DNA from: Anammoximicrobium sp964486845
Lineage (GTDB): Bacteria > Planctomycetota > Planctomycetia > Pirellulales > Pirellulaceae
Length of the DNA: 64,000 nucleotides
NCBI GenBank assembly: GCA_964486845.1
Contig: CAZAQY010000012.1
Location: 5,258 to 69,257 of the forward strand
Direction of reading: 5' to 3'
Under the pieces are notes generated by a model. The model ran no database searches, was not told the origin of the DNA, and saw only the letters and a list, made by a program, of their open reading frames with translations. This document shows positions 1 to 7,888 of the stretch, in pieces. Made by a program: the position numbers and the translations under genes. Position 1 is the first letter of the stretch; every line of letters begins with the position of its first letter.

Positions 1-725
1 TCGCGGTGCCAACGCATGAACATCTCGACCAGCGTCTGGCAGCCGGTTTCGGCCTGCAGTTGCTCCAAGCTGCCTTCCAGACGCAGTCGGCCTCGGTGCA
101 GCAGGCCGAAGCGGTCGCACAGCCGCTGGGCCTCGTCCAGACGATGCGTGCTGACCATCACCGCCTTGCCCTGCTGGCGCACGTGACGGATGTAGTCGAA
201 GACGACTTGCGTGCCGATCACGTCCAAGCCGCGCGTGGGTTCGTCCAACAGGATCACCGGCGGATCGTGGATCAAGGCCCGCGCCAGCGTCACGCGCTGC
301 CGTTGACCCGTGCTGAGCGTCCCGCAACGCCGGTCCAGGAAATCGGTCAGCTGCAGCAGTTCGCTCAACCGAGCCAACGACGCTTGCGCGGCGGCGAATT
401 CCATGCGGTACAAGTCGGCGAAGAACAGCAGCATCTCGTTCACGGTCAGTGACGGGTACAGTCCGGCGCTGGCCGACACCAGACCGATTCGCGACTTGAC
501 CTCGTCGGGCATGTCGGACGTGCGAAACCCGCCGACTTCGGCATAGCCCTCGTCGGGCCGCAACAGTCCCACGACCATGCGGATCGTCGTCGTCTTGCCG
601 GCACCGTTGGGGCCCAGCAGCCCGTACACCTCGCCGGACGGGATCGAGAACGAGACGCGATCCACCGCCAAGATCTCACGGCCGCCGCCGTAGAACCGTT
701 TCGTCAAGCCGTGGACAGCAATCAT
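1..725 (-). CDS. ABC transporter ATP-binding protein, NatA-like (3' end off the window)
   Basis: The reading frame starts at an ATG at 725 and runs off the left edge, giving 241 residues and no stop. It carries the full set of ABC ATPase motifs: Walker A GPNGAGKT at residues 38-45, signature LSTGQ at 137-141, Walker B VILLDE at 157-162 followed by a D-loop, and the switch His194 in STHRLDEA. The Q-loop position reads LVSASAGLYPSLT, without the usual Gln, as I recall for NatA-type sodium or drug exporters. The protein would energise a membrane permease encoded further left. Family assignment is firm; the transported substrate is unknown. Confidence 0.93.
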   Translation of the reverse strand, partial: MIAVHGLTKRFYGGGREILAVDRVSFSIPSGEVYGLLGPNGAGKTTTIRMVVGLLRPDEGYAEVGGFRTSDMPDEVKSRIGLVSASAGLYPSLTVNEMLLFFADLYRMEFAAAQASLARLSELLQLTDFLDRRCGTLSTGQRQRVTLARALIHDPPVILLDEPTRGLDVIGTQVVFDYIRHVRQQGKAVMVSTHRLDEAQRLCDRFGLLHRGRLRLEGSLEQLQAETGCQTLVEMFMRWHR

Positions 726-753
726 GGGGTCAGGAGTCAGGGTTCAGGGGACA
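726..753. repeat. Degenerate heptad repeat (GGGGTCA units)
   Basis: Four consecutive 7-base units read GGGGTCA, GGAGTCA, GGGTTCA and GGGGACA, directly abutting the start codon of the ABC ATPase gene. A second array with the same first two units lies at 13196-13237. Function is unknown. Its position upstream of a start codon leaves no room for an ordinary ribosome binding site other than the G-rich repeat itself. Confidence 0.7.
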
Positions 754-769
754 GGTGCTGTGGATCTTT

Positions 770-846
770 GTAGCATGGCTCTCCGAGCCGTGCCAGCCAT
801 CGCGGAATACCTTGGAAATCAGCACGGCTCCGGAGAGCCATGCTAC
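770..846. repeat. REP-like inverted pair with GTAG heads (copy A)
   Basis: A 24-base unit on the + strand at 770-793 begins GTAG and contains the hairpin GGCTC-TCC-GAGCC. Its inverted partner lies at 822-846, with one inserted base. The two units face each other across about 28 bases. The same unit pair recurs at 14539-14562 and 14761-14784. A GTAG tetranucleotide followed by a short imperfect palindrome, arranged as an inverted pair, is the hallmark of bacterial REP/BIME elements. Confidence 0.75.
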
Positions 847-907
847 AGCAAAAGCGAGGCTCGCAGCCTCTCAGGGGATAAGGCACAGCAGGGCTGCAGC
901 GCGCCGA

Positions 908-941
908 AGAAGCCTGGGCTGTTTGGAAAAGCCGGGCTTCT
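908..941 (-). terminator. Possible terminator hairpin downstream of the TIM-barrel gene
   Basis: The arms AGAAGCC and GGCTTCT, extended by GGC/GCC with a small bulge, surround an 11-base loop. They lie about 30 bases beyond the stop at 973. There is no T-run after the stem on the minus strand, so rho-independent termination is uncertain. Confidence 0.35.
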
Positions 942-972
942 GGAATGGTGTACGACGTTTGGGAAGCGGCGG

Positions 973-1890
973 TCAAGCCCGCTCGTTTGCCAGGTAGGCG
1001 TCGATCACCGCCCGCTCGCCTTCGGGACCGGATTGCGAGTTGCCGTGCTGCATGCCCACGATGCCCGTGTAGCCGCGGCCGCGCAGGTCGGCGAACACCC
1101 GGCGGTAGTCGATCTGGCCCGTGCCCGGCTCCTTCCGCCCCGGATTGTCGCCGCATCGAACGTAAGCGATCTGGCCCCAAGCCGCCTGCAGGCTGGGAAT
1201 CAAGTCACCCTCACGGACGTGCTGATGGTAGACGTCAAACATCATTTTGCAGGACGGACTGCCGACGGCCCGGCAGATCCGGTGTACTTGCGGGAGTTTC
1301 GGAAGCAGCAGGCCGGGATGGCGGGCGCGCCCGCTGTCCAGTTCCAAGACCAGGACCAAACCGTGCGGTTCCAAGAGCGCGCTGCACCGCTTGAGCAACT
1401 CGACGCAAGTAGCTGCCTGTCCGTCCGGATCCGAGCCGGCATCGAGGCGGCCCAGCGCGACCGTCATCCACTTGGCGTTCACACGCCTGGCGACATCAAT
1501 GCTGTGCCGGAGTTCCAGCAGTACGCCTTCCCACGCGGCCTCACGGTTCCGCACGGAATTCACGTCCGCGAAGCTTGGCGCGGCCGCGAAGGCACCCAAT
1601 TCCATACCCAGCGAGTTCGCCGTCCGGGCGATCTTTTCCTGGACGTCGACCGGCCGGGACATCAGGCGGTCGTCCTCCCACGCCGTGAAGCCTTCGCGGG
1701 CGGCGAAACGCAACTGGTCGACCAAGTCGTCGCCCGCCGAATGTCGGAACATGCCGAAGTGCGGGGCGTAGTTGAGTTGGAATCGGCCGCGGGCCGCCGA
1801 CTGCTTCGGTTCCTTGGCCGGCAACTGTCCCGGCCAACATGCACCCACCAAGGCCGCAGCCCCGGTCCGCAGAAAGTCACGCCGCTCCAT
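973..1890 (-). CDS. Exported sugar phosphate isomerase/epimerase-like TIM-barrel protein (hydroxypyruvate isomerase type)
   Basis: The 305-residue protein starts at the ATG at 1890, chosen because GGGGAGC precedes it and because MERRDFLRTGAAALVGAC is a twin-arginine-type signal. An in-frame upstream start at 1932 lacks this logic. The rest reads as an AP-endonuclease-2/xylose-isomerase-like barrel with typical patches MTVALGRLD, LVLVLELDSG and CKMMFDVYHQ, where the Glu and Asp are probable metal ligands. The C-terminal IVGMQHGNS is also typical. Known hydroxypyruvate isomerases have this fold; the real substrate in planctomycete exported paralogues is unknown. It is one of three such barrels in the window. 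Confidence 0.85.
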   Translation of the reverse strand: MERRDFLRTGAAALVGACWPGQLPAKEPKQSAARGRFQLNYAPHFGMFRHSAGDDLVDQLRFAAREGFTAWEDDRLMSRPVDVQEKIARTANSLGMELGAFAAAPSFADVNSVRNREAAWEGVLLELRHSIDVARRVNAKWMTVALGRLDAGSDPDGQAATCVELLKRCSALLEPHGLVLVLELDSGRARHPGLLLPKLPQVHRICRAVGSPSCKMMFDVYHQHVREGDLIPSLQAAWGQIAYVRCGDNPGRKEPGTGQIDYRRVFADLRGRGYTGIVGMQHGNSQSGPEGERAVIDAYLANERA

Positions 1891-1946
1891 GCTCTGCTCC
1901 CCGTTTTTGCACCGCCCCACGGTTCGTCTCACTTAGCTCCACCTCC

Positions 1947-1972
1947 GGCACGGCCAACAAGTAGGCCGTGCC
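1947..1972. repeat. Perfect palindrome GGCACGGCC-N8-GGCCGTGCC
   Basis: A 9-base perfect stem with an AACAAGTA loop lies about 32 bases beyond the M28 peptidase stop codon. The same 25-base sequence, loop included, recurs at 42770-42794, and a variant with a different loop is at 42634-42659. It could act as a transcription terminator, but the conserved loop and dispersed copies argue for a repeated element. Confidence 0.7.
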
Positions 1973-2003
1973 ACGCTCTTGCACGCCCCACATTCCATCT
2001 CAC

Positions 2004-3890
2004 TCAGCTCCCCTGGGGCCGACCCAAGGTGACCGTACACGTGACCGGCTGCTGCTGGCGGCGGATCTGAATGTTGACGATATCGCCTGGCTTCCGCTTC
2101 TGCAAGCCGTCCATCAGCGTGCGCAGGTCGGCCACGGTGGAATCGCCGAATTGCAGTATCACATCTCCCGGTTGTAACCCTCCTTGCGCAGCCGGTGAGT
2201 TTGCGGCCACGGCGTTGATTTTCAGGCCGTCGCTGCCGGCTGCGCCGTCGAGTGTAACGCCCAGGTAAACCGTGCGGGCGGGGCCGGCTGCGGGCGTTTC
2301 GCTCTTCACAAATTCCGGCCGTCTTGGGAGCGTCAAGACATGGTCCAGGACGCGTTCCGCAAAGTCGATGGTCCGCACCACGCCCGGCACGTTGATGGTC
2401 ACGAAATCGTCGTCCGGCGTGTGGTACTCGCTGGTCATGCCCGTGAAGAAGTGCAGCGCGGGAATCCCCCGCTGAAAGAAAGGAAAGTGATCTCCATTGG
2501 CCCGGGTCCCGTCGTCTTTCTTCAGCTTGAGCGCAGCCTCGGCGCCGGCCCGGTCCAAGAATTCGTCCAACTCCGCCGCCGACCGAGCGCCGAAGACCGT
2601 CAGTTCGTCGTTGCGGAGCCGGCCGACCATGTCAAAGTTCAGCATCGCCACCGTGTCGGCCAGCGGGAACAGCGGATGGTCCACGTAGAACTTGCTGCCC
2701 ACCAGACCCCTTTCCTCGCCGCTGAACGCGACGAACACCAGTCGCCGGGCCGGCGGTTGCCCGCGACGGATCATTCGCCGGGCCAGCTCCATCACGGCCG
2801 CGGTCCCGGTCGCGTTGTCGTCCGCGCCGTTGTGGATCTCGCCCGAATCCCGCTTCCGCGAGCCGAACTCGCCGCGGCCGATGTGGTCGTAGTGCGCACC
2901 CAGCACGATCGTCTCCTGCGCCAATGGCCCGGCGGCCTCCAAGACGCCGACGATGTTGGCGGTGTCCGCCACGGCCTTCTCGAACGTACACTCCAATTCC
3001 GCCGACCAGCCCGGCAGCGGTTGGGAGACGGGCTGGAGCGCAACGTCGATCTGCGCCTCGACGGCCGCGACACTGGCCAACTTGGTTTCCGCCGCAGCCT
3101 GCAGCGGAGCCGCGGCCAGCAGCTTGTCGGCGACCGCTTGCGTCACCTGCGCGAACGGGATGCCGGCCGCGCCCGAGCCGAACGCCGCCGGCGGCGCCAA
3201 TGGGTCGCGGCCCTCGGCCGTGGTCGTGAACGGGTCGTTGACCATCAGCACCGCCGCCGCCTTGCGTTCCTTGGCTTTCTGCAACTTGGTGTTCACCAAC
3301 GAGTGTGGCGTGACGTTCGTGCCGTCGAACTTGCTGTTGGCATCCCCCTGCTGCGGTTCGCGACGAATCACCAACAGGATCTTGCCCTCCGTGTCCAATC
3401 CGTCAAAGTCATCGTAACTGAGCTTGGAAGCCGAGATGCCGTAACCGGCAAAGACCAGCGGGCCCTGAACTCGGCCCGAGCCGCCGGCCGCCAACGCCTG
3501 AAAATCACGTCCCAGTTCCAGCTTCCACACCTGGCCATCCGGACCGCGCAACGTGAGCGACGTGCTGGCGGCGACGATCCGGGAACCGACGGAGACTTCG
3601 AACGGCTGCCGGTACGAACCATCGGCCGGGCCGCTCTTGAGCCCCAGGCGCCGAAATTCTTCGCGGACATAGTCTCCGGCCTGTTCCAAACCCTGCGTGC
3701 CAGGCCCTCGGCCCTCCATCTCGTCGGCCGACAAGACGCGAATGTCTTCGGACACGCGCGTCAGCACCGCCTCGTCTCCGGCAACGATCGCCGAAGGAGA
3801 ACTCGGCAGGCCGATCCAGGCGACGCTCATCAGCAGCGTCAGCCACATGGTTCGACAAACGGTCCTTTTCACCGCACGCACGCTCATCAT
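2004..3890 (-). CDS. Secreted M28 family metallopeptidase with PA insert and C-terminal PDZ domain
   Basis: The 628-residue protein has an N-terminal signal sequence (about residues 1-37), a PA-like inserted domain around 140-280 and an M28 aminopeptidase domain from about 310 to 520. The dizinc-site residues are visible: His333 and Asp335 in GAHYDH, Asp357 in GADDNA, Glu392-Glu393 in SGEE, Asp420 in LNFDM and His490 in EYHTPDD. A PDZ domain occupies about 540-625 (VYLGVTL to VTCTVTL). M28 enzymes of this layout are periplasmic or extracellular aminopeptidases. A second Met lies at codon 2, so the exact start may shift by one codon. It is divergently oriented to the beta-helix gene at 4334. 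Confidence 0.95.
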   Translation of the reverse strand: MMSVRAVKRTVCRTMWLTLLMSVAWIGLPSSPSAIVAGDEAVLTRVSEDIRVLSADEMEGRGPGTQGLEQAGDYVREEFRRLGLKSGPADGSYRQPFEVSVGSRIVAASTSLTLRGPDGQVWKLELGRDFQALAAGGSGRVQGPLVFAGYGISASKLSYDDFDGLDTEGKILLVIRREPQQGDANSKFDGTNVTPHSLVNTKLQKAKERKAAAVLMVNDPFTTTAEGRDPLAPPAAFGSGAAGIPFAQVTQAVADKLLAAAPLQAAAETKLASVAAVEAQIDVALQPVSQPLPGWSAELECTFEKAVADTANIVGVLEAAGPLAQETIVLGAHYDHIGRGEFGSRKRDSGEIHNGADDNATGTAAVMELARRMIRRGQPPARRLVFVAFSGEERGLVGSKFYVDHPLFPLADTVAMLNFDMVGRLRNDELTVFGARSAAELDEFLDRAGAEAALKLKKDDGTRANGDHFPFFQRGIPALHFFTGMTSEYHTPDDDFVTINVPGVVRTIDFAERVLDHVLTLPRRPEFVKSETPAAGPARTVYLGVTLDGAAGSDGLKINAVAANSPAAQGGLQPGDVILQFGDSTVADLRTLMDGLQKRKPGDIVNIQIRRQQQPVTCTVTLGRPQGS

Positions 3891-4333
3891 TGATGTCCCA
3901 CCAATTCTGGACTCTCATCCTGGTGTCGCCGGCGTGCCTGCTGTTGACGAGCTGAGCCAAGGGGCAAAATTCACGTCGCGCCGCCGGCCCCAGAACCCAA
4001 ACTATACCGCACGCGTTTGCCGTTGACACCAGCCCGACGCGCAAATTGTGAGGTTGCGGCAATGCCCCCGACCGGGTATCCTGTGGGTGCGGGGGATGGT
4101 CACGCTCGCTGCCACACACGACGCCCCAACCCCCGCGCCAATGCCGACGGCTGTTCGGGGGATGGTTACGTTTGCTGCTACCCGGCCCCCGCAAGCCTCC
4201 CCCGGATGCCACCGGCTTGCCCGGTGGAGGTTCACGCTCCTTGCTCGCAGATGGCACATCGGGCGCACTCCCATGATTTCCGATGCGTGGCGGCGGGTTT
4301 AGGATACGGCAGACATCACCCAGGAGAAACACA
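3891..4333. other. Intergenic region between divergent genes, with a 26-base imperfect direct repeat
   Basis: No convincing gene lies in this 443-base divergent region. Two related stretches beginning CGGGGGATGGT occur at 4090-4115 and 4156-4181 and differ at a few positions. The region should hold promoters for both flanking genes, but I could not identify convincing -35/-10 boxes. The only clear signal is AGGAG at 4322-4326, which sets the downstream GTG start. Confidence 0.5.
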
Positions 4334-7264
4334 GTGACCGAATCACACTGCAACAACTTCGGCCGCGCCACAGCCCGTCTTGGATGGTGGGGCTCTGCGT
4401 GCCTGTGCCTGGCGTGGTTTTCCGCGTGGCTCGCTGCGGCAACGGCTGGTGAAGGGAAACCGGAGGCCAACAAGGGCTTCCTCGAGAACGGGAGCTTCGA
4501 GTCGATCCAGCGCCTGGCCGCGCCGCCGAAGGGGAACGACTTCGGGAGCTGGGTCCTGAAGAGCGACCTGCAGGCCCCGGCGGCGTGGATGTTGAACGCC
4601 GCGTTTCCGGGCACGCTGGAGATGGCCGAAGGCGGGGCCGCCGACGGCCAGCGATTTCTGCGTCTGGCGGCCGGCGCCGATCGGGCCGCGCACCTGATCC
4701 AGAGCTGTCCTCAACTGCGGCCCGGCTTGACGTACAAGGTCACGCTCCGCTACCGCGGCGGCCCGGTCGAGTTGAAGGTCTATGAGTATGATGCGCAGAA
4801 CAAACTGAAGACCGATCGGCCTTTTGCCGAAGGCCTGGCTACCCCGGTGCGCAACGGCGCTTGGGCCACGCTCGAAGGCGTGTATGCCCTGCCCGAAGGC
4901 ATCGCCAAAACCACCTTGGTCGTGTGTGTGCCCGGCCGCAGCGAAGCGGACCTGGACGACGTGCGCGTCGAGCGGTTCGTCAGGCCGGAGACGCCGGTCG
5001 ACGTCCGGGCCTTCGGCGCCAGCGGCTCGGCGTTCGAAACCGCGGCGGAAACCGTCGCCGGATCGAACGTGGTCGTGCTCGAAGAGGTCGGCGATTTCCA
5101 AGTGGGGCAGCAGGTGGCGGTGTCCAAGTGCAACCCCCACGTGTGCGATCTGCACATCTGGGAAATGGAAAAACCCTGGGGCGGGGACACGTCGCCGGAA
5201 GCACAACAGGTCGAGGTGCGGGGCTATGACGGCAGCCTCGGCAATTGGACCGTGTACATGCTGGACTTCGCCGGCACCACGCCGCCCACCTTCCGCTGGA
5301 GTGACGACTTGGCCTTAACCTGGAAAGAGAGCAAGGTGCCGGTCACGGGCGATTGGCAGAGACTGAGCGGCGGCGTCGAAGTGAAGTTGGGCAGCCGCGA
5401 TTGGACGAAGCCCTGTCTGGTCACCTTCAGCGGCCGCGACCAACTGATCAGCACGATCCTGAAGATCGAAGGCAACAAGGTGACGCTGGCGGACGAAACA
5501 CCGGTCGGGGCCAAGGATTGCGTGATGCAGCACACCGACAGTGGCCCGCTGCAAGCGGCGCTGGATCGCGCCGTGGCCGAAGGCCGAAACGTCTTCATCC
5601 CCAGCGGCCGCTATCGCTTGACCTCCGGCCTGAGCCTGCGGTATGCCGACGGAATCACGGTGGCGGGCGAGAACGAGGAACGCACGATCCTGGACATCCG
5701 CAACGGCACGGGCGCGTGCATCACGGTCCGGGGCGGCACGTCGGTGACGCTTCGCAACCTGCGGTTCCAAGGGTTCAGCGGCTTTGCCGAGCGCAAGCAG
5801 ATGGGTTCGCGGCCGCTGCCCGGTTACGCGCAGATGTGGGGCTTCTACATCAAGCACTGCAACGCCGTGGGGATTCAGAGTCCCGAGCGAGTGCTCGTCG
5901 AGAACTGCCACGCGACCGGCATGTCCGCTGAATGCTTCTATTCCGCCAGCAGCAGTCGCTCGGGCAACTCGGACCCCGCCCGGTACACCAAGTCGATCGT
6001 CTACCGCAACTGTACGGTGACCGACTGCGCCCGGAATGCCTTCAACAACAACGACATGGCGGAAAACACGGCGGTGCTCTACTGCCGGATCCAGGACGTG
6101 GGCGGCTGCACGTGGGAGGGGGCCTCGCGGTTTGTGAAGTTCGTCGGCAACTATGTCCGCAACGCCGGCACCGTCGCGATGGGCAACATCGGTTCCCGCG
6201 ATGCGAATTACGACGTTCTCCCCACCGGCCAGCACATTGTGGCCCACAACACGTTCGAGCAGGAGATGGTCTACGGCGGCTGTGCCATCCGCACGTGCCA
6301 CGGCTCCACGCCCGTCATCATCAAGGACAACATCTTCGTCAATTTCAACACGTCGGCGATCGAGGCCAACGGATCCGGCGAGGCCCGCCATCTGCCGTCG
6401 GCCAACACGATCATCAGCGGGAACGTCATCGATCTGACCTGCGTACGGGACGACGCCCGAGTCCGGGTCGGCATCGGCGTGTCGGCGGACGACACCATCG
6501 TCAGCGACAACCAGATCTACGTCCGCGGTTCGGTCGATCCTTTGGTCAAGGGCATTGTCCTGATGGAACCGGCCCGCAACCTCATCGTCCATGACAACAT
6601 CATCCGCGGCTGCGCGGTCGGACTGCAGGGCGGGAAGCTGACCGGGCGCATCGCCGAGGTGATCGACTCGCGGACGTTCAAGTCGAGCGGCCCGCTGCCC
6701 TGGCCGCGGCGCCGCACCCACGAGTATCGCGGTTGCCGGATCGCCTGGCTGCCTGGTGACAAGGCCGTGCCCGGTCCCGAAATCGAGGTCTTCGATGTGG
6801 AGGAAGGCCTGTTCCGGCTGTCCCAGGACAGCGAACTCAAGCCGGGGGCGGTCTTTGCAATCTACGGACGGCAGGGTTTGAGCTGGAGCCTGCACCACAA
6901 CGTGATCAACAACTGTGACCGACTGGTTGACTTGGACGTGTTTGGCGGGGCGACCGCGGTATTCAGCGACAACCTCCTGGCGCGCGGCGAAGTCGCGAAT
7001 GTGGAAGTCGCCGTGTCGATCCGCGGCCTGTTCAGCATTACGGCCAACCGTTTCACATGTTTTGACGGGCCCAAGTCCGTCGCCCTGCTGCTGCAGCCCG
7101 ACGCGTTCGGGAAAGTGCCGCGTTTCCTCTGCCGGGACAACGTGTTCGATCAATGCACCACGCCCGTCGGCGAAGGGGCGGCCGGGGTGTGGAATGCCGC
7201 CATCAAGGGCGGCAACGTTTTCGGCGATCAAGCGGAAACGTCCGTCGGCGAGACGGTGCGCTAA
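4334..7264 (+). CDS. Large secreted right-handed beta-helix protein (pectate-lyase-like)
   Basis: The start is the GTG at 4334 because AGGAG sits 7 bases upstream. An earlier in-frame ATG at 4283 has no ribosome binding site and would bury the signal peptide. The 976-residue product has a signal segment (LGWWGSACLCLAWFSAWLAA), then a jelly-roll carbohydrate-binding-like part (LENGSFE... to about residue 240). A long parallel beta-helix follows, with repeated turns such as NIVVENCHA, IIKDNIFVNF and TIISGNVIDL. The fold is shared by polysaccharide lyases, GH28-type hydrolases and epimerases. No catalytic triad can be assigned by eye, so substrate and reaction are open. Confidence 0.88.
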   Translation: MTESHCNNFGRATARLGWWGSACLCLAWFSAWLAAATAGEGKPEANKGFLENGSFESIQRLAAPPKGNDFGSWVLKSDLQAPAAWMLNAAFPGTLEMAEGGAADGQRFLRLAAGADRAAHLIQSCPQLRPGLTYKVTLRYRGGPVELKVYEYDAQNKLKTDRPFAEGLATPVRNGAWATLEGVYALPEGIAKTTLVVCVPGRSEADLDDVRVERFVRPETPVDVRAFGASGSAFETAAETVAGSNVVVLEEVGDFQVGQQVAVSKCNPHVCDLHIWEMEKPWGGDTSPEAQQVEVRGYDGSLGNWTVYMLDFAGTTPPTFRWSDDLALTWKESKVPVTGDWQRLSGGVEVKLGSRDWTKPCLVTFSGRDQLISTILKIEGNKVTLADETPVGAKDCVMQHTDSGPLQAALDRAVAEGRNVFIPSGRYRLTSGLSLRYADGITVAGENEERTILDIRNGTGACITVRGGTSVTLRNLRFQGFSGFAERKQMGSRPLPGYAQMWGFYIKHCNAVGIQSPERVLVENCHATGMSAECFYSASSSRSGNSDPARYTKSIVYRNCTVTDCARNAFNNNDMAENTAVLYCRIQDVGGCTWEGASRFVKFVGNYVRNAGTVAMGNIGSRDANYDVLPTGQHIVAHNTFEQEMVYGGCAIRTCHGSTPVIIKDNIFVNFNTSAIEANGSGEARHLPSANTIISGNVIDLTCVRDDARVRVGIGVSADDTIVSDNQIYVRGSVDPLVKGIVLMEPARNLIVHDNIIRGCAVGLQGGKLTGRIAEVIDSRTFKSSGPLPWPRRRTHEYRGCRIAWLPGDKAVPGPEIEVFDVEEGLFRLSQDSELKPGAVFAIYGRQGLSWSLHHNVINNCDRLVDLDVFGGATAVFSDNLLARGEVANVEVAVSIRGLFSITANRFTCFDGPKSVALLLQPDAFGKVPRFLCRDNVFDQCTTPVGEGAAGVWNAAIKGGNVFGDQAETSVGETVR

Positions 7265-7313
7265 CCCGGCGATTTTCCCCGTCACGGCCGTAGCTCACTC
7301 GCCGCGCCCGCCA

Positions 7314-7874
7314 TCACTTCCCGGCCCGGCCGACGCTCCGGACGGCTCGCCGACGGTGAATCGCCAGGCGTCGCTCCACGTGGAGCGACTCGTAGCCGGC
7401 GAGCGTGCGGTTGTCGGCCTCCAGGTAGAACGCGCGGGCTTCGGGATCCAGCAGGTGCCAGCGGCCGTCGTAGAAGACCTCGGCCACACAGTGGTTCTCG
7501 TACTGGTCGAACGGACACATCCACACGCAACGCGCCGGCAAGCCCGCGCACCGGGCCAAGACGGCACAGGTGGTGGCGCTGAACTCGCGATCGTGAAACC
7601 CCGAGTCGGCCGGGCCGCCCAGCAGGGCGCGGACCCACACGTCGTACTTGCCCGCGCGGTCCAAGGTGAGCTTGAGACGGGGATGCGTTTCGGCAATCAA
7701 CATCCGCCGGCGATTGCCGAGATAGCCCTCGCCGCTGAACCCCGGCAGTTTCGCTTGCACCTCCCAGTCCGCGGTCGCCTGGAACGTCTCCGCTTCGATG
7801 GGCGTCCCCGAAGCGGCGGCCGGAGGTGTCCCCGCCAGCAGACAAGTCAGAACAGCAGTGGCCACACTTGTCAT
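7314..7874 (-). CDS. Small exported protein with carbohydrate-binding-like N-terminus and transglutaminase-like core
   Basis: The start is the ATG at 7874, with GGGAGA six bases upstream, 15 bases after the stop of the flippase-like gene; the two are probably cotranscribed. Its 186 residues open with a signal peptide (TSVATAVLTCLLAG). A beta-sandwich-like stretch follows (IEAETFQ to GKYDVWVRALLGG), then a transglutaminase-like core with Cys in ATTCAVLARCAGLPARCV, His in ENHCVAEVFYDG and Asp in WHLLDPE. A related core, including the WxLxDxxARxFxLxxDN pattern, is found in the 1366-residue protein at 18191-22291. The beta-sandwich stops abruptly at HDREF, and the Arg-rich tail after ESLHVE looks out of frame, so the gene may be an internally deleted relic. 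Confidence 0.7.
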   Translation of the reverse strand: MTSVATAVLTCLLAGTPPAAASGTPIEAETFQATADWEVQAKLPGFSGEGYLGNRRRMLIAETHPRLKLTLDRAGKYDVWVRALLGGPADSGFHDREFSATTCAVLARCAGLPARCVWMCPFDQYENHCVAEVFYDGRWHLLDPEARAFYLEADNRTLAGYESLHVERRLAIHRRRAVRSVGRAGK

Positions 7875-7888
7875 GAAGTTTCTCCCGA

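Noticed and set aside
1909..2014. Tandem-like repeat of about 35 bases at 1909-1943 and 1981-2014
   Set aside because: The copies resemble each other in roughly four of five positions and the second overlaps the M28 stop codon region. It may be a relic duplication of the gene end, but the evidence is too weak to call a feature.
724..2070. A 448-codon plus-strand frame across the first intergenic region and the TIM-barrel gene
   Set aside because: It reads through the REP element and antisense to a clear exported isomerase; codon composition is shadow-like.
4081..4181. CRISPR-like direct repeats near 4090 and 4156
   Set aside because: Only two diverged copies with no regular spacers; not an array. 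No CRISPR array or cas gene was seen anywhere in the window.
4283..4333. Upstream ATG at 4283 as start of the beta-helix protein
   Set aside because: No ribosome binding site lies before it. AGGAG spaced seven bases before GTG 4334 and the signal peptide position favour the GTG.
5315..7285. A 656-codon minus-strand frame opposite the beta-helix gene
   Set aside because: It is an antisense shadow of a high-GC gene: composition is Arg/Pro/Asp/His-rich, with no domain logic, while the opposite strand has a signal peptide and coherent beta-helix repeats.
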